From Companilactobacillus nantensis DSM 16982 (GTDB lineage Bacteria; Bacillota; Bacilli; Lactobacillales; Lactobacillaceae), in NCBI RefSeq assembly GCF_001435815.1, contig NZ_AZFV01000001.1:157175-221174 (forward strand): 64,000 nt of DNA, in the 5' to 3' direction. This document shows positions 43,403 to 52,668 of the stretch, one piece after another. Each line of letters starts with the position of its first letter. Positions within the stretch are counted from its first letter, which is position 1. Position numbers and translations under genes: made by a program. The notes beneath the pieces are model-generated. The model was given only the letters and a program-made list of their open reading frames with translations. It made no database searches and was not told the DNA's origin.

Positions 43403-44266
43403 ATGCGTAAACATAATCAAGATAATAAAAAAAGAACCTTTTGGATTTTTACAACTATTATTATTCTATTATTAATTACAATTTCTTATTTATGGACAAG
43501 GAACAATTCAGCGGCATCGTCAACTAACCAAAGCTCAACCATGTCTCCAATTATTATGATTCCTGGTAGTGGAGCCGATAATAATGTTTTAGATGGTCTG
43601 ATCAGCAACGTTGATAAACGCTATAAGGAACATCATAATGTACTGAAAGTAACCGTCAATACTGATAATAGCTTAACGTATAGCGGTCATATTTCGACTA
43701 AGGATAAAAATCCGTATATCGTCGTCGGCTTTGAGAACAGTCAAGATGGACTCGAGAATATTAAGAAACAAACAACTTGGTTCAATACTGCTTTCAAAGA
43801 TTTGCAGCAAAAATATCATTTTAAGACCTTCAATGCCTTTGGACATTCTAATGGCAGTTTAATTTGGACTTACTTTCTAGAAGACTATTTTGACAACTAT
43901 CACAACGTTAAAATAAACCATTTGATGACGGTTGGAGCACCGTTTAATTTTGCGGAAACTAGTCATGATGACAAGACAGAAATGTTGGATCAATTGATCA
44001 AGAATAAAAACCATATCCCCAAGACAATGAGCTATTATTCTATTGCAGGAACTGAACAATACTCTGACGACGGAATTGTGCCATTGAGTAGTGTCGATGC
44101 AGGTAAATATATTTATCAGGATCAAATCAAACACTATATGTTTATCACTTTGACCGGTTCAAACGCTGAACATTCAGATATGTTAACTAATTCGCAATTT
44201 ATTACCCTCTTCCATCAATTCATCATCAAGAGTAGCGAAAAGCTAGTAAAACCTGTCAAAAAGTAA
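43403..44266 (+). CDS. DUF915 alpha/beta hydrolase, membrane-anchored (paralogue)
   Basis: 287 aa. N-terminal basic region and a hydrophobic helix (FWIFTTIIILLLITISYLW) anchor it. MSPIIMIPGSGADNNVLD, GHSNGSLIWTYF (Ser nucleophile) and AEHSDML (His) match the gene at 26167 point by point. Cell-surface esterase-like; substrate unknown. It has its own upstream region after a terminator, so it is not strictly in the MFS operon, but it keeps the order transporter then hydrolase. Confidence 0.85.
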   Translation: MRKHNQDNKKRTFWIFTTIIILLLITISYLWTRNNSAASSTNQSSTMSPIIMIPGSGADNNVLDGLISNVDKRYKEHHNVLKVTVNTDNSLTYSGHISTKDKNPYIVVGFENSQDGLENIKKQTTWFNTAFKDLQQKYHFKTFNAFGHSNGSLIWTYFLEDYFDNYHNVKINHLMTVGAPFNFAETSHDDKTEMLDQLIKNKNHIPKTMSYYSIAGTEQYSDDGIVPLSSVDAGKYIYQDQIKHYMFITLTGSNAEHSDMLTNSQFITLFHQFIIKSSEKLVKPVKK

Positions 44267-44456
44267 GCATGTGAACTATCTTTTAGATGAATCAGTTAGC
44301 CTAATTCAGTATGATATACTCTAATTAATGTGTTGTACTAGTTGATTTATAACCATCAATTTAAATTATGTATTTTTTAACATAACTTGATTGGAATCAA
44401 AAACAACGAATAAACTAGCATAACGCAATAATTAATTAAATTTAAGGAGTCGCTTT

Positions 44457-44495
44457 ATGACAAAAACAAATAATAGTCTGGATATTGTTGCTTAA
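44457..44495 (+). other. 12-codon leader-like ORF before the GNAT gene
   Basis: AAGGAG lies 8 nt before an ATG that opens MTKTNNSLDIVA and stops. Downstream GGAAGGT and GCCTTCC could form a stem, and the GNAT gene starts 71 nt later behind its own GGAGG. It may be a decayed gene start or an attenuating leader. The rest of 44267-44456 contains AT-rich promoter-like DNA only. Confidence 0.4.
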
Positions 44496-44566
44496 CCGGA
44501 AGGTCTGCAACAATTTTAGTTCAAGCCTTCCAAAAGCAGTTCATTAACTTTTAGGAGGAACCTATT

Positions 44567-45220
44567 TTGAATTTAAACAAAAATATTATTATTAGAAACG
44601 AAACACCAGCTGACTATCGAGCAGTTGAAAAAATGACCCGTGAAGCTTTTTGGAATTTATACATGCCGGGATGTGTTGAACATTATTTGGCCCACATTTT
44701 ACGTTCTGCATCTGACTTCATTCCTGAACTAGATTTGGTTGTCGAAAAAGATAATCGAATCATCGGCAATGTTATGTATACCAAGGCTAAATTGATTGAC
44801 GAAACTGGTCGTGAGAAAACTATTCTTACTTTCGGTCCCGTTTGTGTTGACCCTGATTTTCAACGTCAAGGCCTAAGTAAACTATTATTGGAAAAGTCTT
44901 TCACGATTGCCAAGCAACTAAATTACGATGCCATTGTTATTTTCGGTATGCCTAGTAACTATGTCAGTCGTGGCTTTGAAAGTTGCTTGAAACATCACGT
45001 TAGTTTGAATGGAACTTATCCAACGGCCATGTTAGTGAAAGAATTAGTACCTGGAGTTCTTAAAGAACATCAGTGGCTTTATCAGGAAAGTCCAGCAATG
45101 AATGTCGATATGGCTAAGGTTGATACATTTGATCAAACTTTCAAACCGAAAGCAAAAGAGTGGCAACCTAGCCAAGAGGAATTTGAAATTATTAGTCACT
45201 CCACAATCAGTGAAAATTAA
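44567..45220 (+). CDS. GNAT-family N-acetyltransferase
   Basis: 217 aa. IRNETPADYRAVEKMTREAFW opens the fold; the acetyl-CoA binding signature is PVCVDPDFQRQGLSKLLLEK (QRQGLS, a Q/RxxGxG/A variant) and GMPSNYVSRGFESC follows, similar to YhbS-type acetyltransferases. Acceptor unknown. TTG at 44567 is the start, with GGAGG 8 nt upstream. Confidence 0.83.
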   Translation: MNLNKNIIIRNETPADYRAVEKMTREAFWNLYMPGCVEHYLAHILRSASDFIPELDLVVEKDNRIIGNVMYTKAKLIDETGREKTILTFGPVCVDPDFQRQGLSKLLLEKSFTIAKQLNYDAIVIFGMPSNYVSRGFESCLKHHVSLNGTYPTAMLVKELVPGVLKEHQWLYQESPAMNVDMAKVDTFDQTFKPKAKEWQPSQEEFEIISHSTISEN

Positions 45221-45232
45221 TATTTTAATATG

Positions 45233-45276
45233 AAAACGGGTACCAGTAAGAAATGCATTCTTACTGGTACCCGTTT
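45233..45276. terminator. bidirectional terminator
   Basis: AAAACGGGTACCAGTAAGAA pairs with its complement; perfect, between convergent genes. Confidence 0.88.
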
Positions 45277-45296
45277 TGCGTTCAATATTTTAAATC

Positions 45297-46109
45297 CTAC
45301 AATTCATTCTTAAAAAAATTCTCAAGAAATTTAGCCAAACCATCATTGGCATTCGTTTCAGTTACATAATTAGCAATTTCCTTAACTTCAGCTAGACCAT
45401 TCCCCATTGCAACCGAATACTTAGCCTCTTTCATCATACCAACATCATTCATTCCATCACCAAAGACAAATGTATGGTCAGCATCAACTCCACGTTCTAA
45501 TTGGATTCGTTTCACAGCCGTGCCTTTATCCGTTTTCAACGGAATCATTTCGATATTATCAGGACCCGAAGACGACAAACGCAATAACTTACTTTCTGCC
45601 ATCTTATCATGAGCTTGAGTCAACTCAGTCAAATCTCCCTTACTCAAGACAACTCCATTAGTAATTTCAGAAGCAACCTCTTTTAACTCATCGAGACTTT
45701 TAATTTCTTTATAACCGAATGCTTCATCGAAATTACCAGCATTTTGAGCAATAAAATGGGGAATTTTTTCTGTAAAGTAAGCTTCCTTAGGTGTAAATAA
45801 CATCATAGGCAACTTATTAACTTGTGTAACTTGATATGCCAATTCAACAGCTTTAGCACCCATATGAGTAACTTCTTGACCAGCAGGTCCGTCAAAAACC
45901 GCTCCATTAGAAGTTATCATGTGTACATTGGGATTTAAAAGTCCTTGCGTAATTTTAGCTAATTCATACATACGACCGGTTGAAATATAAAACATTACAT
46001 CATGTTTCTGAAGCCGTTCAATTGTGCTTTTTGTCCGAACAGAAATATGCTTATGGTCACTGGAAAGTAGTGTTCCATCAAGATCCATAAAAACTAAGTA
46101 TTTTGGCAT
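45297..46109 (-). CDS. Cof-type HAD-IIB phosphatase
   Basis: 270 aa from ATG 46109. VFMDLDGTLLSS, ISTGRM, KGTAVKRIQLE-like KTDKGTAVKRI and FGDGMNDVGMMKEA are the HAD-IIB motifs. Start chosen downstream of GAGG, which sits directly before an upstream ATG at 46118. A perfect cre box lies in its promoter, so expression should depend on CcpA. Sugar-phosphate phosphatase role is inferred. Confidence 0.87.
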   Translation of the reverse strand: MPKYLVFMDLDGTLLSSDHKHISVRTKSTIERLQKHDVMFYISTGRMYELAKITQGLLNPNVHMITSNGAVFDGPAGQEVTHMGAKAVELAYQVTQVNKLPMMLFTPKEAYFTEKIPHFIAQNAGNFDEAFGYKEIKSLDELKEVASEITNGVVLSKGDLTELTQAHDKMAESKLLRLSSSGPDNIEMIPLKTDKGTAVKRIQLERGVDADHTFVFGDGMNDVGMMKEAKYSVAMGNGLAEVKEIANYVTETNANDGLAKFLENFFKNEL

Positions 46110-46162
46110 TGCTATCATCCTCGTATTAATAAAATAATTATCAATTCTATTGTAGCAAAGTT

Positions 46163-46177
46163 TTGAAACCGTTTACT
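46163..46177. promoter_or_regulatory. catabolite-responsive element (cre)
   Basis: TTGAAACCGTTTACT fits the consensus WTGNAANCGNWNNCW at all positions. It overlaps the promoter of the Cof phosphatase, whose -10 TACAAT is at 46154-46149, so CcpA would repress it on glucose. Confidence 0.7.
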
Positions 46178-46328
46178 ATGTTTATGAGATTTATTTCTGA
46201 AATTGGATTGTATAATTATAAATTATCTATTGTTGATAAATAATATCTGACCGGTATAATTAAAAATCCTCTGCTTAGGTTTGAAGCCTTGTACCCAGAG
46301 GCGGCTCTAATTAAATTTAAGAAAGCAT

Positions 46329-46358
46329 AAAAAAGAATCCTTCATCAGGATTCTTTTT
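46329..46358 (-). terminator. terminator at the end of the maltose operon
   Basis: AAAAAGAATCCT...AGGATTCTTTTT abuts the stop codon of the VOC gene. A second hairpin, CCTCTG...CAGAGG at about 46270-46305, precedes the Cof gene; its role is unclear. Confidence 0.85.
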
Positions 46359-46742
46359 TTAAACTGTTAATTCAATTTGATTGCCTTCAGGATCACAAAC
46401 AACACTTTCATAATAACCATCTCCGGTTGTCCGTGGACCGCTGAGATGCTTATAACCTGCTGCAGCAATTTCCTTTGTTAAATTATCAACTTGTTCTTTG
46501 GAACCAAGTGACATGGCAATGTGCATATATCCTAATGGATAGCCTTTTTCATGATGACGATTCAAATCATCACGTGTACCAACTTCTAGTCTGGCACCGT
46601 CTGGGAATGTTAAGAATCGTGATGAAAAAGTTGTAACTGGATTATGATACTTTTCAGAAGCTGTTGCGTCGAAGAATGTTTGATAAAATTCAACCGTGCG
46701 TTCCAAATCTCCTACAAATAGTCCAACGTGTTCAATTTTCAT
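46359..46742 (-). CDS. VOC-family (glyoxalase I-like) metalloprotein
   Basis: 127 aa. Two beta-alpha-beta-beta-beta modules: IEHVGLFVGDLERTVEFYQTFF and YMHIAMSLGSKEQVDNL. Candidate metal ligands His5, Glu near 53, His near 75 and Glu near 124 are present (EHV, RLEVG, MHIAM, QIELTV). Possible lactoylglutathione lyase or YaeR-like. Last gene of the maltose operon, 13 nt after galM. Confidence 0.82.
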   Translation of the reverse strand: MKIEHVGLFVGDLERTVEFYQTFFDATASEKYHNPVTTFSSRFLTFPDGARLEVGTRDDLNRHHEKGYPLGYMHIAMSLGSKEQVDNLTKEIAAAGYKHLSGPRTTGDGYYESVVCDPEGNQIELTV

Positions 46743-46755
46743 AAAGTAGACCCCT

Positions 46756-47742
46756 CTAATCTAATTTTCGATATTTGAATTTATTCGTATAGCTCACTTT
46801 TTGACCAGCATTTAAAATTGTTTCACCAAAGTCAGCATGATTGATAGCATCTGGCAAAGTCATCAATTCCATGGCGATTGAACTGTAATCATGGGTACTT
46901 GCCTTTTGCTGGTCAATTGGATTGGCAGTAAAAATAACTAATCCATTACGATCAGTATAGAAATCAATTGCCCGTTTGTCACTTTTCAAGGTTGCTGCCT
47001 TATCACGTACAACATATGCATCATCAAATTCAAACTTATCTAATGGTTTAAGTTGTTTCAAGCCTTGACCAATTTTTTTAAAGTTTTTGAAATCATATGC
47101 ATTTGTAACAGCCAACATTTTACCAGTTGGTAATTTTTCCGCATTCATATCCAAAAAATGTTTGGAATTAATACGTAATTGCTGTTGACGGATATTGCTT
47201 TCACCAAGGTTGAAATAAACATGGCAACTAGGATTAAACAACGTATCGTGATTCGTTCTAGCACTATATGTGATAGCTACCTCATCGTCATCATTCAATG
47301 TATAACGAATTTTAACTTTTAAAACACCCGGAAATCCATCTTCACCATTGACCGTGTGGGTAAATAAGACTGAATTGTCAGAATCCACTATACTGTCGAA
47401 GTTTTGTGACTGCAATCCGTAATCCCCACTGTGAATAATATTTGCTCCATCATTTGGTTGTAGTTGATAACCCACATCATTAATGCTGAAGTGAGCTTTA
47501 GTAATACGTCCAGCGACACGACCGATTGTTTTACCAACTTCATACGGTGTTTTAATATAGTCATTCAAATTATCAAAACGTTCAATTAGCGAACGTTTGA
47601 CACCATCCTCAACCACTTCAAAATTTTGCCAAGTGGCCGCGTAACTTAATACACTGATACTTGTTTGATTTTTATTAGTTATTTTATAAAGAGAGACCTC
47701 TTGTCCATTAGTTTCTCCAAAATTTGTCTTTACTACTACCAT
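46756..47742 (-). CDS. galM: aldose 1-epimerase (maltose/glucose mutarotase)
   Basis: 328 aa. GalM fold: SYAATWQNFEV, VGKTIGRVAGRI, catalytic His in CHVYFNLGES and C-terminal MELMTLPDAINHADFGETI. Interconverts alpha and beta anomers of maltose or glucose so that MapA and kinases receive the right anomer. 15 nt downstream of pgmB. The ATG has GAGGG 12 nt upstream. Confidence 0.86.
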   Translation of the reverse strand: MVVVKTNFGETNGQEVSLYKITNKNQTSISVLSYAATWQNFEVVEDGVKRSLIERFDNLNDYIKTPYEVGKTIGRVAGRITKAHFSINDVGYQLQPNDGANIIHSGDYGLQSQNFDSIVDSDNSVLFTHTVNGEDGFPGVLKVKIRYTLNDDDEVAITYSARTNHDTLFNPSCHVYFNLGESNIRQQQLRINSKHFLDMNAEKLPTGKMLAVTNAYDFKNFKKIGQGLKQLKPLDKFEFDDAYVVRDKAATLKSDKRAIDFYTDRNGLVIFTANPIDQQKASTHDYSSIAMELMTLPDAINHADFGETILNAGQKVSYTNKFKYRKLD

Positions 47743-47757
47743 TTACAATCCAGACCC

Positions 47758-48450
47758 TCATCTATCTAAAACTTTTTTTTTATCCATAGCCTTTGCAATA
47801 TTTTGTAAGGTTACTTCTGAAGTGTTATTGAAATTAATATCGGCTTCACTTAAAACTTTCGGGTCCCCGATACCAACAGAAATAGCACCTGAACCGTTGA
47901 TTGATTTAACACCGGCTGAAGCATCCTCTAAGCCAATACATTCTTCGGGCTTTAATTTTAGAACTTCAGCGGCGCGAGTATAAATTTCTGGATCTGGCTT
48001 ACCATGTTTTAATGTTGCAGGATCAACTTTTTCATCAAAATACTGAGCTAAGCCTAATTTTTCCAAAACTAACGGTGAATTCTTGGATGACGATGCTAGC
48101 GAAATTAAGTAATGTTGGTCGGAAATCTCCTTGATGAAGTCTTCCATACCTGGCAAAATTTCTGATTTATCCAATGTATCAAGCAACTTCAAGTAGTTAT
48201 CATTCTTCTCAGCAGCGTACTTAACTTTTTCATCTTCAGTATAGTCATTTTCCTTACCGCCATACTTCAAAATGAGGTTGAGTGAATCCATACGGCCGAC
48301 ACCTTTAAGTTGATTACCCAAATCTTCGGTCCATGTTACACCCAATTCATCAGCCAATTGGTGCCATGCTTTGGCATGATAAGCTGATGTATTAGCAATA
48401 ACTCCATCTAGATCGAATAAAAATCCTTTAACCTGTTCGAATTTAACCAT
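47758..48450 (-). CDS. pgmB: beta-phosphoglucomutase
   Basis: 230 aa. HAD subfamily I: FLFDLDGVIANTSAYHAKAWHQLADELGV (nucleophile Asp and general acid Asp), LASSSKNSP, KHGKPDPEIY and GLEDASAGVKSI. Converts beta-glucose-1-phosphate from MapA into glucose-6-phosphate. Downstream of mapA after a weak terminator; co-transcribed with galM. Confidence 0.92.
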   Translation of the reverse strand: MVKFEQVKGFLFDLDGVIANTSAYHAKAWHQLADELGVTWTEDLGNQLKGVGRMDSLNLILKYGGKENDYTEDEKVKYAAEKNDNYLKLLDTLDKSEILPGMEDFIKEISDQHYLISLASSSKNSPLVLEKLGLAQYFDEKVDPATLKHGKPDPEIYTRAAEVLKLKPEECIGLEDASAGVKSINGSGAISVGIGDPKVLSEADINFNNTSEVTLQNIAKAMDKKKVLDR

Positions 48451-48478
48451 ATTACTTAGCTCCTTTTTTTAATAAAAA

Positions 48479-48505
48479 GATGCCTGAATTAGTAATTCAG
48501 ACACC
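48479..48505 (-). terminator. operon-internal hairpin between mapA and pgmB
   Basis: On the minus strand TGTCTGAATT...AATTCAGGCA followed by TC and five T. It could reduce readthrough into pgmB-galM relative to mapA. Confidence 0.6.
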
Positions 48506-48517
48506 CATATTCTACAA

Positions 48518-50761
48518 TTATTTCAACATTAATGGTTCATTATTGACCTCGATCTGAATTGGTTCTCCAGAAATAAGGTTGAAATGTGGTCCATCACTGT
48601 CAACCGCAACTTCAATTACACGGCCTCTAAAGACTTGTCTGAATGAATAACTATTCCATTTCTTTGGTAAGAATGGTTTGTAGCTCAAGGAGCCATCATC
48701 ATGTACTCTCATACCAGCAAATCCTTGGACCATAGCTAACCAGCCACCAGTCATTGAAGTAATATGTAAACCATCTGCAGTGTCATTATTATAATTGTCT
48801 AAGTCCAGTCTAGCGGTTCTCTCATATAATGCAACCGCTTTCTCCTCGTAGTGCAAATCAGCTGCCAAAACAGAATGAATTGCGGGTGAAAGACTTGATT
48901 CATGGACTGTTAGTGGTTCATAAAAGTCAAAGTTACGTTTCTTTTCACGTTCAGTAAAGTCATCGATAAAGTCCCAAATGCCTTGGAGGACGTCACCTTG
49001 CTTGATGTATGGTGAACGTAAGATTTTATCCCATGACCAATGTTGATTAATTGGCAATTGATCCTTAGGAATGGCGCTAACTGGCTCAAGATCTTTATCT
49101 AAGAAGCCATCGTGTTGAACAAAAATACCTAAGTCTTCATCGTATGGCAAATACATTTTGTCTACAATATCTTGCCATTGTTTCATCTCTGCATCTGAAA
49201 CAGCTAATTTAGCAAATTGATCTTTGGATACTTCACCTAAAATTTGTAAAGTATACTTCAACGTCCATTTAGCAAGGAAGTTCGTGTACCAGTTATTATC
49301 AACATTATTCTCATATTCATCAGGTCCAGTAACACCATGAATCATGTATTCTCCATTGCGTTTACTGAAGTGAACACGGTCAGCCCAGAAGCGTGACATT
49401 TCTGTCAAAATCTTGCTACCTTCGTTGAGAACGAATGATTTATCACCGGTATAACGAGTGTAATTATAAATTGCAAAAGCTATATCGCCGTTACGGTGAA
49501 TTTCCTCAAAGGTGATTTCCCATTCGTTATGGCATTCAATTCCGTTGAAGGTTACCATTGGGAACAATGCACCCTTCAAACCTTGTTGCTGTGCATTAAT
49601 GTAAGCACCTTGCAGTTGGTTATAACGATACATCAATAGATTTCTTGAAACCTCAGGTTTAGAAATACCTAGGTAAACAGGAATACAAAATGCTTCGGTA
49701 TCCCAATAAGTTGCCCCACCGTATTTTTCACCAGTGAAACCTTTAGGACCAATATTAAGGCGTGAATCCTCACCTGAATAGGTTGTAAAGAGTCCAAAGA
49801 GGTTAAAGCGCATCCCTTGTTGAGCATCAGTATCACCGTCAATCTTAATGTCAGATTGATTCCAACGTTCAGCCCAAACATTTTCATGAGCACAATAGAG
49901 ATCCTTATAAGCTACTTTAGCAACCTTGGCACTGATACCCTCCATTGCATCACGCAAATCATCAATATCTTGATAATCACGAGAAGTCAACACAATAACA
50001 CGTTTTTCGATTGTACCGATTTCTTTTGATTCCAAAACCTTTTCAAACGTTGTACTCGTTTCCAAATCTGTAATATTAGTATCAGTTTCAGGTAAATCAG
50101 TCACATAATTGACTTGCATACCAGAAGTAAATCTTGGTGTACCAAAGTCGTTTGGTTTAGTTTCAGCAATCAAACTGTTTTTAGTAATATCCAAAACATT
50201 CCAGAAATGTTCATCATAGTTAGCATCTTCATTTTTAACATCAGCATCTAATGATGAAATAACCTTGATATCAACCTTTTCGTTTGAGAAATTTTCAAAA
50301 CTAACTTTTTGAACGGAAAGTTCTTTTTGAGCAACACTTAAAAATCTGACGAAATTAAATTTAATCTTACTACCTGATTTATCAACGATAAATGAACGAG
50401 TTAAGGTAGCATCTTTCATATTTAAGTCTAATGTAAAGTCACTGATCGAATCCTTATCAAGATCCAATTGTGAACCATTAATTAGAAAATTCATTTTAAT
50501 AAAGTTTACGGCGTTAATGACTTTTCCAAAGTACTTGGGATAGCCATTTTTCCACCAGCCGACACGAGTCTTATCAGGATACCAAATCCCTGCTAGATAA
50601 ATTCCGGGAAGACTGTCTCCAGTGTATTCTTCCTCAAAATTACCTCGCATCCCCATATAACCATTTCCTAAGCTGGTCAAACTTTCTTGAAGACGTTTAT
50701 TCTCTTTATCTAGCTTGTGAGTTACAACGTTCCAAGGATCTACTTCAAAAATTCTTTGCAT
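48518..50761 (-). CDS. mapA: maltose phosphorylase (glycoside hydrolase family 65)
   Basis: 747 aa. GH65 pattern: NPWNVV-type start (EVDPWNVVTHKL), YWDTEAFCIPVYLG, HNEWEITFEEIHRNGDIAFAI with the catalytic acid Glu, and TVHESSLSPAIHSVLA. Cleaves maltose with phosphate to glucose and beta-glucose-1-phosphate with inversion. Start set at ATG 50761, GGAGG 8 nt upstream; the GTG at 50770 is too close. Preceded by an intrinsic terminator at 50781-50816. Confidence 0.92.
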   Translation of the reverse strand: MQRIFEVDPWNVVTHKLDKENKRLQESLTSLGNGYMGMRGNFEEEYTGDSLPGIYLAGIWYPDKTRVGWWKNGYPKYFGKVINAVNFIKMNFLINGSQLDLDKDSISDFTLDLNMKDATLTRSFIVDKSGSKIKFNFVRFLSVAQKELSVQKVSFENFSNEKVDIKVISSLDADVKNEDANYDEHFWNVLDITKNSLIAETKPNDFGTPRFTSGMQVNYVTDLPETDTNITDLETSTTFEKVLESKEIGTIEKRVIVLTSRDYQDIDDLRDAMEGISAKVAKVAYKDLYCAHENVWAERWNQSDIKIDGDTDAQQGMRFNLFGLFTTYSGEDSRLNIGPKGFTGEKYGGATYWDTEAFCIPVYLGISKPEVSRNLLMYRYNQLQGAYINAQQQGLKGALFPMVTFNGIECHNEWEITFEEIHRNGDIAFAIYNYTRYTGDKSFVLNEGSKILTEMSRFWADRVHFSKRNGEYMIHGVTGPDEYENNVDNNWYTNFLAKWTLKYTLQILGEVSKDQFAKLAVSDAEMKQWQDIVDKMYLPYDEDLGIFVQHDGFLDKDLEPVSAIPKDQLPINQHWSWDKILRSPYIKQGDVLQGIWDFIDDFTEREKKRNFDFYEPLTVHESSLSPAIHSVLAADLHYEEKAVALYERTARLDLDNYNNDTADGLHITSMTGGWLAMVQGFAGMRVHDDGSLSYKPFLPKKWNSYSFRQVFRGRVIEVAVDSDGPHFNLISGEPIQIEVNNEPLMLK

Positions 50762-50780
50762 CAAGTACACCTCCTATAGA

Positions 50781-50816
50781 AAAAGGTAATTAGGTAAAAA
50801 TACCTAATTACCTTTT
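50781..50816 (-). terminator. operon-internal terminator before mapA
   Basis: AAAAGGTAATTAGGTA pairs perfectly with TACCTAATTACCTTTT. On the minus strand it is followed by T5C and the ribosome site of mapA, so it sits between msmK and mapA. Confidence 0.8.
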
Positions 50817-50824
50817 CATAATCC

Positions 50825-51928
50825 TTAAAGAATCGTTTCGTCTGTATCTTTGTCAAAGTAATGTGCTTTTGTCATTTCAAAAGCCATTTGAACATCATCA
50901 CCAGGTTTGTGATGATCACGTGAGTCAACCTTTGCAATAAAGTCGGTTCCACCGAGGTTAGAATAAAGAATTGATTCAGCACCTAGTAATTCAGAAACTT
51001 GGATCTTAGCATTAATTACGGCATCAGGGAAAGCTTGAATAGCAACTTCTTCGGCATGAACGTCTTCTGGACGAATACCAAATGTAATTTCTTTGCCAAC
51101 ATAGCCTTGCTTTTCAAGAACTTTATATTGACCTTCAGGTACAGCAATATTTAAACCTTGATCATTAACGATCTTACCGTCAACGAGTTTAACATCAAAG
51201 AAGTTAGTAGCTGGTGAACCAATGAATCCGGCAACAAACTTGTTAGTAGGCTTGCTGTATAGTTCAGCAGGTGTCCCAACTTGTTGAATCTTACCATCAT
51301 TCATAATGACGATTCGATCAGCCATAGTCATAGCTTCAACTTGATCGTGGGTAACATAAATGAAATTACGTCCTAAACGTTGGTGCAATTGAGCAATTTC
51401 CGTACGCATTTGAACTCTCAATTTGGCATCCAAGTTTGACAATGGTTCATCAAGCAAGAACAAATTTGCATCACGAACAATCGCACGACCTAAAGCAACA
51501 CGTTGTCTTTGACCACCAGATAGAGCAGCTGGTTTTCGTTTGAGATATGGAGTTAATCCTAAGATATCGGCGGCATTTTCAACTCGTTTCTTAGTATCTT
51601 CCTTATCATTTTTCCGGATATTGAGTCCGAAAGCCATGTTATCAAAGACAGTCATATGTGGATACAAAGCATAGTTTTGGAAAACCATGGCGATGTCACG
51701 ATCTTTAGGTGAAACTTCGTTCATAACTTTGTCATCCATCTTAAAGTCACCCTTTGAGATGTCTTCCAAGCCCGCTATCATACGCAATGTGGTGGATTTA
51801 CCACATCCGGAAGGTCCAACAAAGACAATAAACTCACCATCTTTAATGTCTAGGTTAAAGTCACTAACCGAATAGTCAGTATTACCTTGATAGCGTTTGT
51901 AAATGTGTTCCAAGTTAATTTTTACCAT
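50825..51928 (-). CDS. msmK: ABC sugar importer ATPase, MsmK/MalK type
   Basis: 367 aa. Walker A GPSGCGKST, signature LSGGQRQRVALGR, Walker B LFLLDEPLSNLD, H-loop THDQ, then the regulatory C-terminal OB-fold with IGSPATNFFDV and FGIRPEDVH. It energises the MalEFG importer and may also serve other sugar permeases. AAGGAG 8 nt before the ATG. Confidence 0.9.
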   Translation of the reverse strand: MVKINLEHIYKRYQGNTDYSVSDFNLDIKDGEFIVFVGPSGCGKSTTLRMIAGLEDISKGDFKMDDKVMNEVSPKDRDIAMVFQNYALYPHMTVFDNMAFGLNIRKNDKEDTKKRVENAADILGLTPYLKRKPAALSGGQRQRVALGRAIVRDANLFLLDEPLSNLDAKLRVQMRTEIAQLHQRLGRNFIYVTHDQVEAMTMADRIVIMNDGKIQQVGTPAELYSKPTNKFVAGFIGSPATNFFDVKLVDGKIVNDQGLNIAVPEGQYKVLEKQGYVGKEITFGIRPEDVHAEEVAIQAFPDAVINAKIQVSELLGAESILYSNLGGTDFIAKVDSRDHHKPGDDVQMAFEMTKAHYFDKDTDETIL

Positions 51929-52011
51929 TTTTAACGCTCCTTATATTTTCGACTTTCAGCTAACAAATAAGTTTAATCTTACTAATCTAGATGTGTCCAC
52001 CACACCTATAG

Positions 52012-52668
52012 TCAATCCTTTTTGGCTATTTGACCACCAAGTAGTCTGTAAGAAACGTACGTTGGAAGCGATACGCTACAGATGACACTTAGAAAAGCCA
52101 ATTGCAAAACGAAATTCATTAAGATCAAGATTAAAAATACTATTACTGAGATGATTATTGGTAAAGGTTTTTCAACAAATAATGTCAAGATGCTAGCAAA
52201 TTTATGTGTTGCCAATTGAAATCCAGTTGCGACTAAAACCATGCAATATACGAATGTAAAGATCAACACGGCCATGTGCCACTGAGGATTACCAACTGTC
52301 ACTTTGTTTAGCAAAATGAACAAACTTGCGATAAAGCCTAATCCAAAGTTAATACGATAGTTCTTTTGAAAATCAAACCACTTTTTAAAAAAGTATTTGA
52401 AGAAACTTACACTACCATTCGTCTGCCACTCTTGAACAGCTGCGAAACTCGCAACCAATCCAGGAATCGTGAAGACCGAAATCATTAACCAAAGAATTAT
52501 CAAAAAAACACTATACGTAGTTGAAAATTTTAGATTGAACAAAACGATTGCGGTCAAGATAACCGAAAAATTAATTAAGAAGAATGAGAAGTTGATACTG
52601 AATAACGACATCAACCAGTTCCCACTCGCAATTAGTCTCTGTCCATTTTTTGATTTTAGATTGATCAC
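52012..52668 (-). CDS. DUF624 (YesL-like) membrane protein
   Basis: 218 aa with five or six hydrophobic helices; FKYFFKKWFDFQKNY and LPTYVSYRLLGG are YesL features. Frequent in ABC sugar operons; role unknown, possibly transporter assembly. GTG at 52668 is the start (AAGGAC 9 nt upstream). The structured element copy B lies directly upstream, between malG and this gene. Confidence 0.78.
   Translation of the reverse strand: MINLKSKNGQRLIASGNWLMSLFSINFSFFLINFSVILTAIVLFNLKFSTTYSVFLIILWLMISVFTIPGLVASFAAVQEWQTNGSVSFFKYFFKKWFDFQKNYRINFGLGFIASLFILLNKVTVGNPQWHMAVLIFTFVYCMVLVATGFQLATHKFASILTLFVEKPLPIIISVIVFLILILMNFVLQLAFLSVICSVSLPTYVSYRLLGGQIAKKD

Noticed and set aside
46265..46312. Riboswitch-like CCTCTG...CAGAGG hairpin before the Cof gene (preQ1-like look)
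   Set aside because: Does not fit the preQ1 aptamer core and the gene is a phosphatase; evidence too weak to call.
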